Assembly (NCBI GenBank): GCA_016182785.1
Contig: JACPFU010000006.1
Coordinates: 56,540-120,539 of the forward strand
Direction: 5' to 3'
From: Lysobacterales bacterium
Lineage (GTDB): Bacteria; Pseudomonadota; Gammaproteobacteria; Xanthomonadales; Ahniellaceae
DNA: 64,000 bases
In this document: positions 47,506-55,346 of the stretch, piece by piece
How positions within the stretch are numbered: the stretch's first letter is position 1
How the letters are laid out: each line of letters opens with the position of its first letter
The notes under the pieces: model-generated
The model's database searches: none
What the model saw: the letters and a program-made list of their open reading frames with translations, nothing else
What the model was told of the DNA's origin: nothing
Made by a program: the position numbers and the translations under genes

Positions 47506-48983
47506 TCGTGGCCGATGCCTGCGGCCTGGTGCCGACCCGCGACCTCGTCGCGCAACCGCTCGAACGCATGATCGCGGACTGTGCCAACGCGATGGCCGGC
47601 GGCGATCGTCTGTGCAGCCTGTTCGGCCGCGCATGCGCCGGAGACCTGCTGGTCACGGCAATCCTGCAGCAGTCGCGGCACGGCTTTGCGGTACTGCGCG
47701 GGCGCGCGCCGGCTGGCTCCCGCTATCCGTCGCTGACCCCGCAATTCCCGGCCGCGCACCTGGTCGAGCGCGAACTATTCGAACAATCCGGGCTGACACC
47801 GGACGGCCATCCGTGGTTGAAGCCATTGCGCTTCGATGGCGCGCAGCAGGGCCGGATGCATACCTATCCGTTCTTCTCGGTGCGCGGCCACGACGTGCAC
47901 GAAGTCGGCGTTGGCCCGATCCACGCCGGCGTCATCGAGCCGGGCCACTTCCGTTTCATGTGCCATGGCGAGCGCGTGCTGCACCTGGAGATCCAGTTGG
48001 GCTACCAGCACCGCGGCGTCGAGACGCTGCTGCTGCAGCGCCCGGTGCGGTCGCTGACGCCGTTGGTCGAATGCATCGCCGGCGACTCCAGCATCGCCTA
48101 CGCGTGGGGCCATTGCACCGCGATCGAGGCGCTGTCCGGGGCCACGCTGGCGCCGGAAGCGGAGCGCGTGCGCGGCGTCGCGCTGGAGCTGGAACGCATC
48201 GCGATGCATCTGGCCACGCTCGCCGGCCTCGCAACCGACATCGCCTTCCTGCAGGGAGGCAGCAGCTACGGCCGGCTGCGTACGGCGATCATCAATGCCA
48301 GCATGCGCAGCTGCGGCAGCCGCTTCGGCCGCGGCTGGTTGCGTCCGGGCGGCGTTCGCTGCGGCGTCGACGATCTGCGCCGGCAGGACCTCCTGGACAC
48401 CTTGGCGGCATTCGCGCACGACATCGCGGAGGTGAACGCGCTGATGCTCGGCGCGCGCAGCGTGCGTTCGCGCTTCCGTGGCACCGGCAAGCTCTCCGCC
48501 AAGGCGGCGCGCGAACTCGGACTGGTCGGCCTCGCGGCCCGCGCCAGCGGTGTCGCGATCGATGCCCGCGCCGACCTGGCGCCGATGCCGTACGCCGAAC
48601 GTCCGCTCGCGGTGCTGGTCGAAGAAGACGGCGATTGCCTGGCGCGGGCCCGGTTGCGCATGCGGGAGATCGACGAATCCGTGCGCTGGCTGCAGCAACT
48701 GCTCGCTGCGCCAGCCGGCGTCCTGGCCGATCGTGCGTCGCTCGCGCCGATCGGTCCGCTGCGCGGCGACGCGATCGCCATCGCCATGCACGAGGGCTGC
48801 CGTGGCCAGGTGCTGCACGCGCTGGAGACCGCTTCCGACGGGACGCTGCTGCGCTACAAGGTTGCCGACCCGTCCGCCAGCAACTGGCTCGGGCTGGCGC
48901 TTGCGATGCGCGACAACGACATCTCCGACTTCCCGATCTGCAACAAGAGCTTCGATCTCTCCTATTGCGGCAACGACCTCTAG
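47502..48983 (+). CDS. hyfG: HyfG-like NuoC/NuoD fused large subunit without NiFe ligands
   Basis: 493 residues from a GTG overlapping the previous stop. Residues 1-110 are NuoC-like (YPSLTPQFPAAHLVEREL, then GHPWLKPLRF). The rest is NuoD/HycE-like: VGPIHAGVIEPGHFRF, LEIQLGYQHRGVETLL and the C-terminal SFDLSYCGNDL. The two CxxC pairs that hold the NiFe centre in true hydrogenases are absent: the first position reads VECIAGDSSIAYAWGHC, the second DPSASNWLGLALAM. It should therefore not be a hydrogenase. The pattern fits Ehr-type complexes, whose substrate is not established. Confidence 0.9.
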   Translation: MIVADACGLVPTRDLVAQPLERMIADCANAMAGGDRLCSLFGRACAGDLLVTAILQQSRHGFAVLRGRAPAGSRYPSLTPQFPAAHLVERELFEQSGLTPDGHPWLKPLRFDGAQQGRMHTYPFFSVRGHDVHEVGVGPIHAGVIEPGHFRFMCHGERVLHLEIQLGYQHRGVETLLLQRPVRSLTPLVECIAGDSSIAYAWGHCTAIEALSGATLAPEAERVRGVALELERIAMHLATLAGLATDIAFLQGGSSYGRLRTAIINASMRSCGSRFGRGWLRPGGVRCGVDDLRRQDLLDTLAAFAHDIAEVNALMLGARSVRSRFRGTGKLSAKAARELGLVGLAARASGVAIDARADLAPMPYAERPLAVLVEEDGDCLARARLRMREIDESVRWLQQLLAAPAGVLADRASLAPIGPLRGDAIAIAMHEGCRGQVLHALETASDGTLLRYKVADPSASNWLGLALAMRDNDISDFPICNKSFDLSYCGNDL

Positions 48984-48991
48984 GAACCCAC

Positions 48992-49741
48992 ATGCTGAAG
49001 GCGATCCAGGTCCGCGTTTCGCAAGGCACCCAGTACATCCCCGATCCGCGGCGTGCCGACCCGCGCGGCTTCCGCGGCGCTCCGCTGATCGCCGCCGGCG
49101 AGTGCGCCACCGACTGCCACGCCTGCGTCGATGCGTGCGCGACGCAAGCCATCGAACTCGATCCGCTGCGCATCGATCTCGGCCGCTGCATGCTCTGCGG
49201 CGACTGCGCAGCGGTGTGCCCGTCTCAGAGGATCACCTTCGACTCCCGCTACCGCATCGCCGCGACCGATCGCGCGCAACTGGTGCTGAGCGCCTCCCAC
49301 CCGGAACCGGACCCGATCACGGTGTCGGCCGCGTTGCGTGCGCGCTTCGGTCGCTCGCTCAAGCTGCGTTCGGTTTCGGCGGGTGGCTGCAACGGCTGCG
49401 AACTCGAGGTCAACGCCCTGGCCAACGTCAACTTCGACATCGGACGCTACGGCATCGACTTCGTGGCCTCGCCGCGGCACGCTGACGGCCTGGTCGTGAG
49501 CGGCCCACTGACCCGCAACATGGCGCAGGCGGTGGAACTGTGCTGGGCGGGCATGCCGGAACCGAAGTTCGTGGTTGCCGTCGGTGCCTGCGCCATCTCC
49601 GGGAGCCCGTTCGATGGCGCCGACACCCTTGACCGCAGCTTCCTCGATCGCATCGCGCCGACCTTGTACGTGCCGGGCTGCCCCGCCCATCCACTGACCA
49701 TGGTCTGCGGCCTCCTCGACCTGCTCGGCATCCGCACCTGA
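48992..49741 (+). CDS. hyfI: Ferredoxin-NuoB fusion small subunit
   Basis: 249 residues. The N-terminal 100 residues form a two-cluster ferredoxin-like domain with CHACVDAC and RCMLCGDCAAVCPS, the latter a canonical 4Fe-4S motif. The NuoB/HycG domain follows and has the four cluster-N2 cysteines in AGGCNGCELEVNAL, VGACAISG and PGCPAHPL. It would pass electrons to the large subunit. The fusion of the HycF- and HycG-like parts in one polypeptide matches Ehr-type and some group-4 complexes. It starts eight bases after hyfG and ends the operon. Confidence 0.9.
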   Translation: MLKAIQVRVSQGTQYIPDPRRADPRGFRGAPLIAAGECATDCHACVDACATQAIELDPLRIDLGRCMLCGDCAAVCPSQRITFDSRYRIAATDRAQLVLSASHPEPDPITVSAALRARFGRSLKLRSVSAGGCNGCELEVNALANVNFDIGRYGIDFVASPRHADGLVVSGPLTRNMAQAVELCWAGMPEPKFVVAVGACAISGSPFDGADTLDRSFLDRIAPTLYVPGCPAHPLTMVCGLLDLLGIRT

Positions 49742-49786
49742 GCCGGGGAGCGCAGGCTAGACTGTGGCGAAATGCGGGAGCGTGCG

Positions 49787-50152
49787 ATGGATCAGGCGAC
49801 GATCGAATCGTGGGTGCGCGAATGGCCCGGGGTCAGCCACGAGATCAAGTGGCACGACGACCTGGTGTTCATGGTCGCCGGCAAGATGTTCTGCGTCTAC
49901 TGCTTCCAGGGCAAGTACCGCGGCCAGGTGTCGTTCAAGGTCGAGGACGATCGCTTCCTCGAAATCACCGACCGCCCGCACATCGTGCCGGCGCCGTACA
50001 TGGCGCGCGCACACTGGGTTTCGGTGCTGACCTCGGCGGCGATGCCGGCCGAGGAACTGAAGACGCTGGTGCGCCATTCCTACGAACTGGTGCGCAACAA
50101 GCTGACCAAGAAGCAGCAGCGCGAACTCGGCTCAGGCGCCGCGCCGCAGTGA
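49787..50152 (+). CDS. MmcQ/YjbR family protein
   Basis: 121 residues. The conserved YjbR elements are visible: WPGVSHEIKWHDDLVFMVAGKMFCVY, VSFKVEDDRFLEITDRP and the C-terminal helix VRHSYELVRNKLTKKQQREL. The family has a MutT-unrelated double-psi fold and is often called DNA-binding, but the molecular role is unclear. ATG 49787 follows GGGAG at the right spacing, so it is preferred over 49772. Its end overlaps the convergent acetyltransferase by 21 bases. Confidence 0.85.
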   Translation: MDQATIESWVREWPGVSHEIKWHDDLVFMVAGKMFCVYCFQGKYRGQVSFKVEDDRFLEITDRPHIVPAPYMARAHWVSVLTSAAMPAEELKTLVRHSYELVRNKLTKKQQRELGSGAAPQ

Positions 50153-50716
50153 GCGGCGCACGCGCACCATGCCCGGTTCATCGGGCAGATGGCTGCGGCT
50201 GAAGCCGAGCCGGTCGCACAGCGCGAGCATCGCTGCGTTGTCTTCGAGCACGTCGCCGCGGATCTCGTCCAGGCGCCGCCGCCGTGCGTAGTCGATCAGG
50301 CGCCTGACCAGAAAGCTGCCAACGCCCTGCCCCGAGATTTCGCGGCCGACGATCAGCGCGAAATCGGCGGCACGGCTCTCGCGATCAATGCCAAGTCGTG
50401 CGACCGCGCCGATCAGCGCGCTGCCGGCGGGCAGCGGTTCGCTGACCACGAGCGCGAATCCGGTCGCCGGGTCGAGCTCGCACAACTGCTGCGCGAACGC
50501 CGGCGTCAGCTCGGTGATCGGATGCAGGAAGCGCAGCCGCACCTCCTCCGGCGACAGCCGCGCGAAGCTCTGGCGCAGCGGTTCCGCATCGACCGGCTCG
50601 ATCGGGCGCAACAGCACCTCGCGCCCGTCCGGCAACCACAGCCGCTCGCGCCAGACGCCGATGCGCTGGCGTCGGATCGGCGCGCGCCGGGCGCGGGGTT
50701 TCGGTTGCGCATTCAT
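50132..50716 (-). CDS. GNAT-family N-acetyltransferase
   Basis: 194 residues. A basic N-terminal tail (about 20 residues, RARRAPIRRQ) precedes the GNAT core: LLRPIEPVDAEPLRQSFARL, FALVVSEPL, and the acetyl-CoA loop VGREISGQGVGSFLVRRLI, followed by VLEDNAAMLALCDRLGF. It resembles the acetyltransferase part of Pat-type protein acetylases, but stands alone. The substrate is unknown. Confidence 0.87.
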   Translation of the reverse strand: MNAQPKPRARRAPIRRQRIGVWRERLWLPDGREVLLRPIEPVDAEPLRQSFARLSPEEVRLRFLHPITELTPAFAQQLCELDPATGFALVVSEPLPAGSALIGAVARLGIDRESRAADFALIVGREISGQGVGSFLVRRLIDYARRRRLDEIRGDVLEDNAAMLALCDRLGFSRSHLPDEPGMVRVRRSLRRGA

Positions 50717-50813
50717 GGCCGCGGCATTATGCGCCCGCACCCGGCGAGCAGGTGCTCGACCGGAGCCGCGCTCGGGCATAATCGCGGCCCGCTTCAATCC
50801 ACAGGACTTCGGC

Positions 50814-51722
50814 ATGGCAGGCAAAGGCGATTCGACCAAGGCGATCCTGTACGCGCTCGGAGCCAACTTCGCGATCTTCCTGACCAAGCTGTTCGCGGCG
50901 GTGATGACCAAATCCGGCGCGATGATGGCCGAAGCCGTGCACTCGCTCGCCGACTGCGGCAACCAGGGGCTGCTGCTGTGGGGACTGAAGCGCTCGAAGA
51001 GCCCGCCGACGCCGGACTTCCCGCTCGGCTTCGGCAAGGCGATCTACTTCTGGTCGTTCCTGGTGGCGCTGATGCTGTTCTCGGTCGGCGGCATGTTCTC
51101 GATCTACGAAGGCCTGCACAAGCTGCAGCACCCGGAACCGCTGCAGATGCCCTGGCTCGCGGTCGGCGTGCTCGGCTTCGGCATCATCGCCGAGAGTTTC
51201 TCGATGTGGGGCTGCCTCAAGGAAGTGAACAAGTCGCGCGGCCAGCAGAACCTGTGGCAGTGGTTCCGCGACTCGCGCCAGAGCGAGCTGATCGTGATCT
51301 TCGGCGAAGACCTGGCGGCCCTGCTCGGTCTCGCCTTCGCGCTGGTTGCGGTGCTGGTCACCATGGCCACCGGCAATCCGATCTACGACGCCTACGGCAC
51401 GCTCGGCATCGGCGTGCTGCTGATCGTGGTCGCGGTGTTCATCTCGGTCGAGGTCAAGGCCCTGCTGATCGGCCAGAGCGCCGACCCGGCGCTGAACCGC
51501 GAACTGCGCGCGCTGATCGAACGCCAGCCGGAAGTGGCGCGCGTGTTCAACCTGATCACGCTGCAACTCGGCAACGACGTCATGCTCGCCGCCAAGATCG
51601 AACTCGCCGCCAACGGCAGCATGGAAGAAGCCTGCGAAGCCATCAACCGCGTCGAAGTCGCCATCCGCCAGGCCCACCCCGAAATCCGCTTCAGCTTCGT
51701 CGAACCGGATACGCGGGATTGA
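50814..51722 (+). CDS. Cation diffusion facilitator (CDF) transporter, ZNT9-like
   Basis: 302 residues, six membrane helices. Metal site motifs are MMAEAVHSLADCGNQ (helix 2) and VIFGEDLAALLGLAF (helix 5), which keeps E-D rather than the H-x-x-x-D typical of ZitB/YiiP. PTPDFPLGFGKAIYFWSF is a common family sequence. The C-terminal cytoplasmic domain (about 215-300) ends with VEVAIRQAHPEIRFSFVEPD. Probably exports a divalent metal such as zinc or manganese. A -10-like CATAAT lies about 35 bases upstream. Confidence 0.9.
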   Translation: MAGKGDSTKAILYALGANFAIFLTKLFAAVMTKSGAMMAEAVHSLADCGNQGLLLWGLKRSKSPPTPDFPLGFGKAIYFWSFLVALMLFSVGGMFSIYEGLHKLQHPEPLQMPWLAVGVLGFGIIAESFSMWGCLKEVNKSRGQQNLWQWFRDSRQSELIVIFGEDLAALLGLAFALVAVLVTMATGNPIYDAYGTLGIGVLLIVVAVFISVEVKALLIGQSADPALNRELRALIERQPEVARVFNLITLQLGNDVMLAAKIELAANGSMEEACEAINRVEVAIRQAHPEIRFSFVEPDTRD

Positions 51723-51728
51723 GCCCAC

Positions 51729-52193
51729 TCACCGCGCCAACATCGAGCCGCGGCAATGCTTGCTGCCGCAGTGGCAGCGCCAGCGTTCGCGTTCGGCGGG
51801 GGTGAGCGCGCGGCTCAGGTCGAGGGCGTAGTCGAAGCTGAGTTCTTCGCCCTCGCGGATGCGGCGGCGGGTTTCGAGGTAGACGCGGTCGCGGCGTTCG
51901 TCGCCGTCGATGTCGACCCAGATCACGGCGTCGCAGTTCGGGTTGCAGCTGTGGTTGACGAAGCGTGCGCTGCTGCCGCCGACGTTGCCGTCGATCAGCC
52001 AGTGGGTGTTGACCGCGAACAGGTAGGTTTCACCGAGGCCGCTGTTGTCGCCGTAGCGACGGTGCGCTTCGCGGCTGTCGATGCGTTCGCCGCGGTATTC
52101 GAGCAGGCGCGTGGCGGCGGGCAGGTCGGCATTCGCGAACACGCCGCGGCCGTGGATGCTCGATCGCCGCACGACCGTGCGGGGCGTGCTCAT
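51729..52193 (-). CDS. SET-domain protein lysine methyltransferase
   Basis: 154 residues: a compact SET domain beginning VVRRSSIHGRGVFANADL, with the SAM/catalytic ARFVNHSCNPNCDAVIW and GEELSFDYAL, and a post-SET CHCGSKHCRG with Cys residues for zinc. Such domains are common in eukaryotes but also occur in bacteria, where targets may be ribosomal or DNA-binding proteins. The target here is unknown. It lies 10 bases upstream-to-downstream from the Slp gene in the same direction, possibly one unit with it and rlmJ. Confidence 0.85.
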   Translation of the reverse strand: MSTPRTVVRRSSIHGRGVFANADLPAATRLLEYRGERIDSREAHRRYGDNSGLGETYLFAVNTHWLIDGNVGGSSARFVNHSCNPNCDAVIWVDIDGDERRDRVYLETRRRIREGEELSFDYALDLSRALTPAERERWRCHCGSKHCRGSMLAR

Positions 52194-52203
52194 CTGGCGC
52201 GGC

Positions 52204-52683
52204 TCACAGCGCGACGCCGACGCCGAACGACCATTGCGGCTGTTCGTACTGGAAGCCGGATTTCCACAGCGCCCAGCGCGCCTGTCCCAGCACCGGATAG
52301 TGATAGGGCGAGTTCCCGATGCTGCCTTCGCCGCGACCGACAACGCGACCGCGCACGGTCAGGTAGCGGCCTTCGGGGGCATCGCCGCGCGCAAGCCGCT
52401 GCGGCACCCGGATGACGAAACGCCCCTGGCTCGGGGCCCGCGTCAACGGCCGCTGGCGGCGATCGAGCGGATGCGCCAGCACTTCGATTTCGCTGCCTTC
52501 CTCGCCGACGCGCAGGGCCACGATCATGCCGCCCCAAATCACCTCGATATCGCCCAGGTCCTGATCTGCGGCAACGTACGGCGCCAGGTCGAGGCGTGCG
52601 CCTTCGACCAGGAACGGTGCCGGCGTCGCGCACGCGGCGAGCAGTGCGGCCAGCGCCGCCAGCGTCAGTCCTCGACCAGCCAT
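52204..52683 (-). CDS. slp: Slp-family outer membrane lipoprotein
   Basis: 159 residues. Signal MAGRGLTLAALAALLAAC with lipobox LAAC, Cys at 18. The body matches the Slp family: LGDIEVIWGGMIVALR, IEVLAHPLDRRQRPL, SQGRFVIRVPQRL, YLTVRGRVVGRGEGSIG and NSPYHYPVL. E. coli Slp is induced by carbon starvation and stationary phase and sits in the outer membrane. It overlaps the end of rlmJ by 19 bases, suggesting co-transcription. Confidence 0.88.
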   Translation of the reverse strand: MAGRGLTLAALAALLAACATPAPFLVEGARLDLAPYVAADQDLGDIEVIWGGMIVALRVGEEGSEIEVLAHPLDRRQRPLTRAPSQGRFVIRVPQRLARGDAPEGRYLTVRGRVVGRGEGSIGNSPYHYPVLGQARWALWKSGFQYEQPQWSFGVGVAL

Positions 52684-53498
52684 TCGAGCCGGTGTTGCGC
52701 GTAGCGACTCTGCGCCAGCGCGCCGGCCAGCACCGGCAGCAGTTCGGCGAGGGTGCGATCGAGCCGGTAGGGGGCGTTGATGATGGCCATGCCGCAGCCG
52801 TTCAGGCGCAGCGCCGAGTTGTCCGGATGCACGCAGATCTCGGCGACCAGCACCTTGCGCATCCCGGATTCCTTGAGCCAGCGATGGAACGGCAGCAGCG
52901 ACTGGCGCAGCTTGATCGGATACCACACCGCATAGACGCCGGTCGGCCAGCGCTTGTGCGCGGCGACCAGCGCCTCCTCGATGAAGCGGAACTCCTGTTC
53001 CTGCGCCTCGAACGGCGGGTCGATCAGCACCAGGCCGCGCTTTTCCTTCGGCGGCAACAGCGCCGCCATCGCCTGGTAGCCGTCGCGCTGGTGCACCGCG
53101 ACGCGGGTGTCACGGGAAAACAAGCGGCGCAGGGCTGCGGTTTCCTCGTCCTGGATTTCGCACAGCACCAGGCGGTCGTGGTCGCGCAGCAACTGCGCCG
53201 CGATCAGCGGCGAGCCCGGATAGGTCTGCACGCCGTTGTGCACGCGCACCAGGTTGAGATAGGCATGCAGCAGCGTCGGCAGGCGCTCGGCGTGCATCAG
53301 GCGCAGCACGCCGTCGCGGAATTCGCCGGTCTTCAGCGCCTCCTCCGACGCCAGCGAGTACTCGCCGGCGCCGGCGTGCGTGTCGAGCACCGCCATCGGC
53401 GTGTGCTTGGCCTTCAGCGCCTCGATCAACGCAATCAGCACGACGTGCTTGAGCACATCGGCGAAATTGCCTGCGTGGTAGCTGTGGCGATAGTTCAT
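52665..53498 (-). CDS. rlmJ: 23S rRNA (adenine2030-N6)-methyltransferase
   Basis: Methylates A2030 of 23S rRNA using SAM. 277 residues, close to E. coli RlmJ (280). It begins MNYRHSYHAGNFADVLKHVV, the signature of the family, and has DTHAGAGEYSL as SAM motif, PGSPLIAAQLLRDHDRL and the catalytic VLIDPPFE (DPPF). The start ATG at 53498 is fixed by this conserved N-terminus. First gene of a run rlmJ, slp, SET. Confidence 0.96.
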   Translation of the reverse strand: MNYRHSYHAGNFADVLKHVVLIALIEALKAKHTPMAVLDTHAGAGEYSLASEEALKTGEFRDGVLRLMHAERLPTLLHAYLNLVRVHNGVQTYPGSPLIAAQLLRDHDRLVLCEIQDEETAALRRLFSRDTRVAVHQRDGYQAMAALLPPKEKRGLVLIDPPFEAQEQEFRFIEEALVAAHKRWPTGVYAVWYPIKLRQSLLPFHRWLKESGMRKVLVAEICVHPDNSALRLNGCGMAIINAPYRLDRTLAELLPVLAGALAQSRYAQHRLEWLVED

Positions 53499-53572
53499 CG
53501 GCCCCGTTCCTTGGACACGGCGAACGCGAGTATCGGCACGCGCGCGGCAACTCCGCAAGGGCCGCGAATGCC

Positions 53573-54109
53573 TCAGCCGACGAGCGCGAAGCTGGCCCGG
53601 GCGAGCGTGACGGCGATCACGCTTGCGGCCAGCACGTCGCTCGGGTAGTGCAGCCCGAGCGCCACCCGCGACAGCCCGACCAGGATCGCGAACGGCCACA
53701 GCAGCAGACCCAGGGCCGGGAAGTAGTGCACCGCGACCAGGGTGAAGCTGGCCGCGTGCAGGGTGTGGCCGGACGGGAACGAGAACTCGTCGAGCGGCGC
53801 CAGGTGGGCGGTGATCGAGCCGTGGCGCACGAACGGACGCGGACGTCGGGTACAGCGCTTCAGGCCGTGATAGAGCCCGAGCGCGACCAGCCCGAGCGCC
53901 GCCAGATGCAGGCACGCCTGCGCACCGGCGCGACCGCCGAACAGGGCGAGCGCGAGCATCAGCGCGTACCAGGCGACGCCGTCGCCGAGCCGGCTGACCA
54001 CGACCAGCAAACGCCGCAGCCGCGGCCGCGTGCCGAGTTGGTTCATGCGCAGGCACAGCCGCAGCTCGGGTGCACCGAGCGACAGGTCGAGCAGCGAGGC
54101 CGCGCGCAT
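53573..54109 (-). CDS. PAP2-family lipid phosphatase
   Basis: 178 residues, about five membrane helices. All three PAP2 signature motifs are present: K-x6-RP in LKRCTRRPRP, PSGH in EFSFPSGHTLHAAS, and SR-x5-H in LSRVALGLHYPSD, giving the two catalytic histidines. It would remove phosphate from a membrane lipid such as phosphatidate or undecaprenyl diphosphate. Its ATG shares one base with the stop of the glycosyltransferase, so the two are coupled and may act in the same glycolipid route. Confidence 0.92.
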   Translation of the reverse strand: MRAASLLDLSLGAPELRLCLRMNQLGTRPRLRRLLVVVSRLGDGVAWYALMLALALFGGRAGAQACLHLAALGLVALGLYHGLKRCTRRPRPFVRHGSITAHLAPLDEFSFPSGHTLHAASFTLVAVHYFPALGLLLWPFAILVGLSRVALGLHYPSDVLAASVIAVTLARASFALVG

Positions 54110-55254
54110 CAGGCGGCCCTGCGTGCCGGCGCGGCGGCGTCGCCGAGCAGGCGCACCAGCGCCTCGGCCACGGCGCGCTGGCCGAGTCCCTGCACGGTGT
54201 CGAGCGCGGCCAGCGCGCAGCGCCGGCGCAAGCCCGCATCCACCGCCAGCTCGACCGCGGCATGCACGAACGCGTCGGCATTGCCGAACGCGACCGCGGC
54301 GCCGGAGCGGCCGTGCTGCAGGTGTTCGCGTGCGGCGCCGTAGTCGAACGCGACCGTGGCCACGCCGCTCGCCATCGCCTCCAGCGTGACGTTGCCGAAG
54401 GTCTCGCTCAGGCTCGGAAACAGGAACAGGTCGCCGCTGGCGAAATGCGTGGCCAGATCATCGCCGCGTCGCATCCCGGCGAAGTGGAACTGCGGATGCG
54501 CGGCGCGCAACGCGGGCAGCGCCGGGCCGTCGCCGACGACGATGCAGCGCGCATCCGGACGCACCGCCTGGATCGCATGGAGAGCGCGCGCGAGCAGGCC
54601 CAGGTTCTTCTCGGCGGCGATGCGGCCGACGTGGATCACCGCCAGCTGGCCCGCGGCCAACCCCCATTCGCGGCGCAGGGACTCGCTGCGCCGCGCCGGC
54701 GAAAACAGGCCGGTGTCGACGCCGCGGGCAAGATGGTGGACGTGGCGGAACCCCTTGTCGAGCAGAAACTGCTGCAGCTCGCGCGTCGGCACCAGCGTGG
54801 CGCCGGCGCGGTTGTGGAAACGGCGCAGCCAGGCGAATACCAGCGGCGTCAGGAAGCCGGCACCATAGTGCGCGACGAAATCGTCGAAGCGGGTATGGAA
54901 GCCGGTCGCGGCGGGAATGCCGAGGGCACTGGCGGCCGCGACCGCGGACCAGCCAAGCGGCCCCTCGGTCGCGACGTAGACGGCTTCGGGCGCGTGATCG
55001 CTCCAGAAGCGGCGCAGCTCGGCGCCGCTCGGCAGGCCGAACCGCAGCCCGGGATAGCGCGGCAGGTTGGCGCCGCGTACCAGCTGCTCGCGCACGCCGC
55101 GCGGCAGCAGCGGCGCGTCGGCGGCGAGCTGGCGCGGCCGCGTCAGCAGCACCTCGTGGCCGAGCGCGGCGAACTGTTCGACGAAGTTCTGCACGGTCAG
55201 CGCGACGCCGTTGATCTCGGGCGGATAGGTCTCGGTGACGACGGCGATGCGCAT
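54109..55254 (-). CDS. GT4-family glycosyltransferase
   Basis: 381 residues, two Rossmann domains. The N-terminal MRIAVVTETYPPEINGVALT is typical of the group that includes lipid mannosyl- and glucosyl-transferases; VATEGPLGWSAVAAA and FHTRFDDFVAHYG follow. The nucleotide-sugar side has VIHVGRIAAEKNLGLL and the E-x7-E-type segment FPSLSETFGNVTLEAMASG. A membrane-lipid acceptor is plausible given the coupled PAP2 gene, but the sugar is unknown. The start at 55254 is the first conserved Met. Confidence 0.9.
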   Translation of the reverse strand: MRIAVVTETYPPEINGVALTVQNFVEQFAALGHEVLLTRPRQLAADAPLLPRGVREQLVRGANLPRYPGLRFGLPSGAELRRFWSDHAPEAVYVATEGPLGWSAVAAASALGIPAATGFHTRFDDFVAHYGAGFLTPLVFAWLRRFHNRAGATLVPTRELQQFLLDKGFRHVHHLARGVDTGLFSPARRSESLRREWGLAAGQLAVIHVGRIAAEKNLGLLARALHAIQAVRPDARCIVVGDGPALPALRAAHPQFHFAGMRRGDDLATHFASGDLFLFPSLSETFGNVTLEAMASGVATVAFDYGAAREHLQHGRSGAAVAFGNADAFVHAAVELAVDAGLRRRCALAALDTVQGLGQRAVAEALVRLLGDAAAPARRAA

Positions 55255-55346
55255 GCGATTCCCCGGTTTCGACGCCATCCTGGACGCGGCGCGAGACGGG
55301 CCGATGAAGCCGCGATGACGATGCGATGACTCGCTACCATCGACCC

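Noticed and set aside
42502..49741. A true hydrogenase-4 or formate hydrogenlyase
   Set aside because: The large subunit lacks both CxxC ligand pairs, and no hyp maturation or formate dehydrogenase genes are present.
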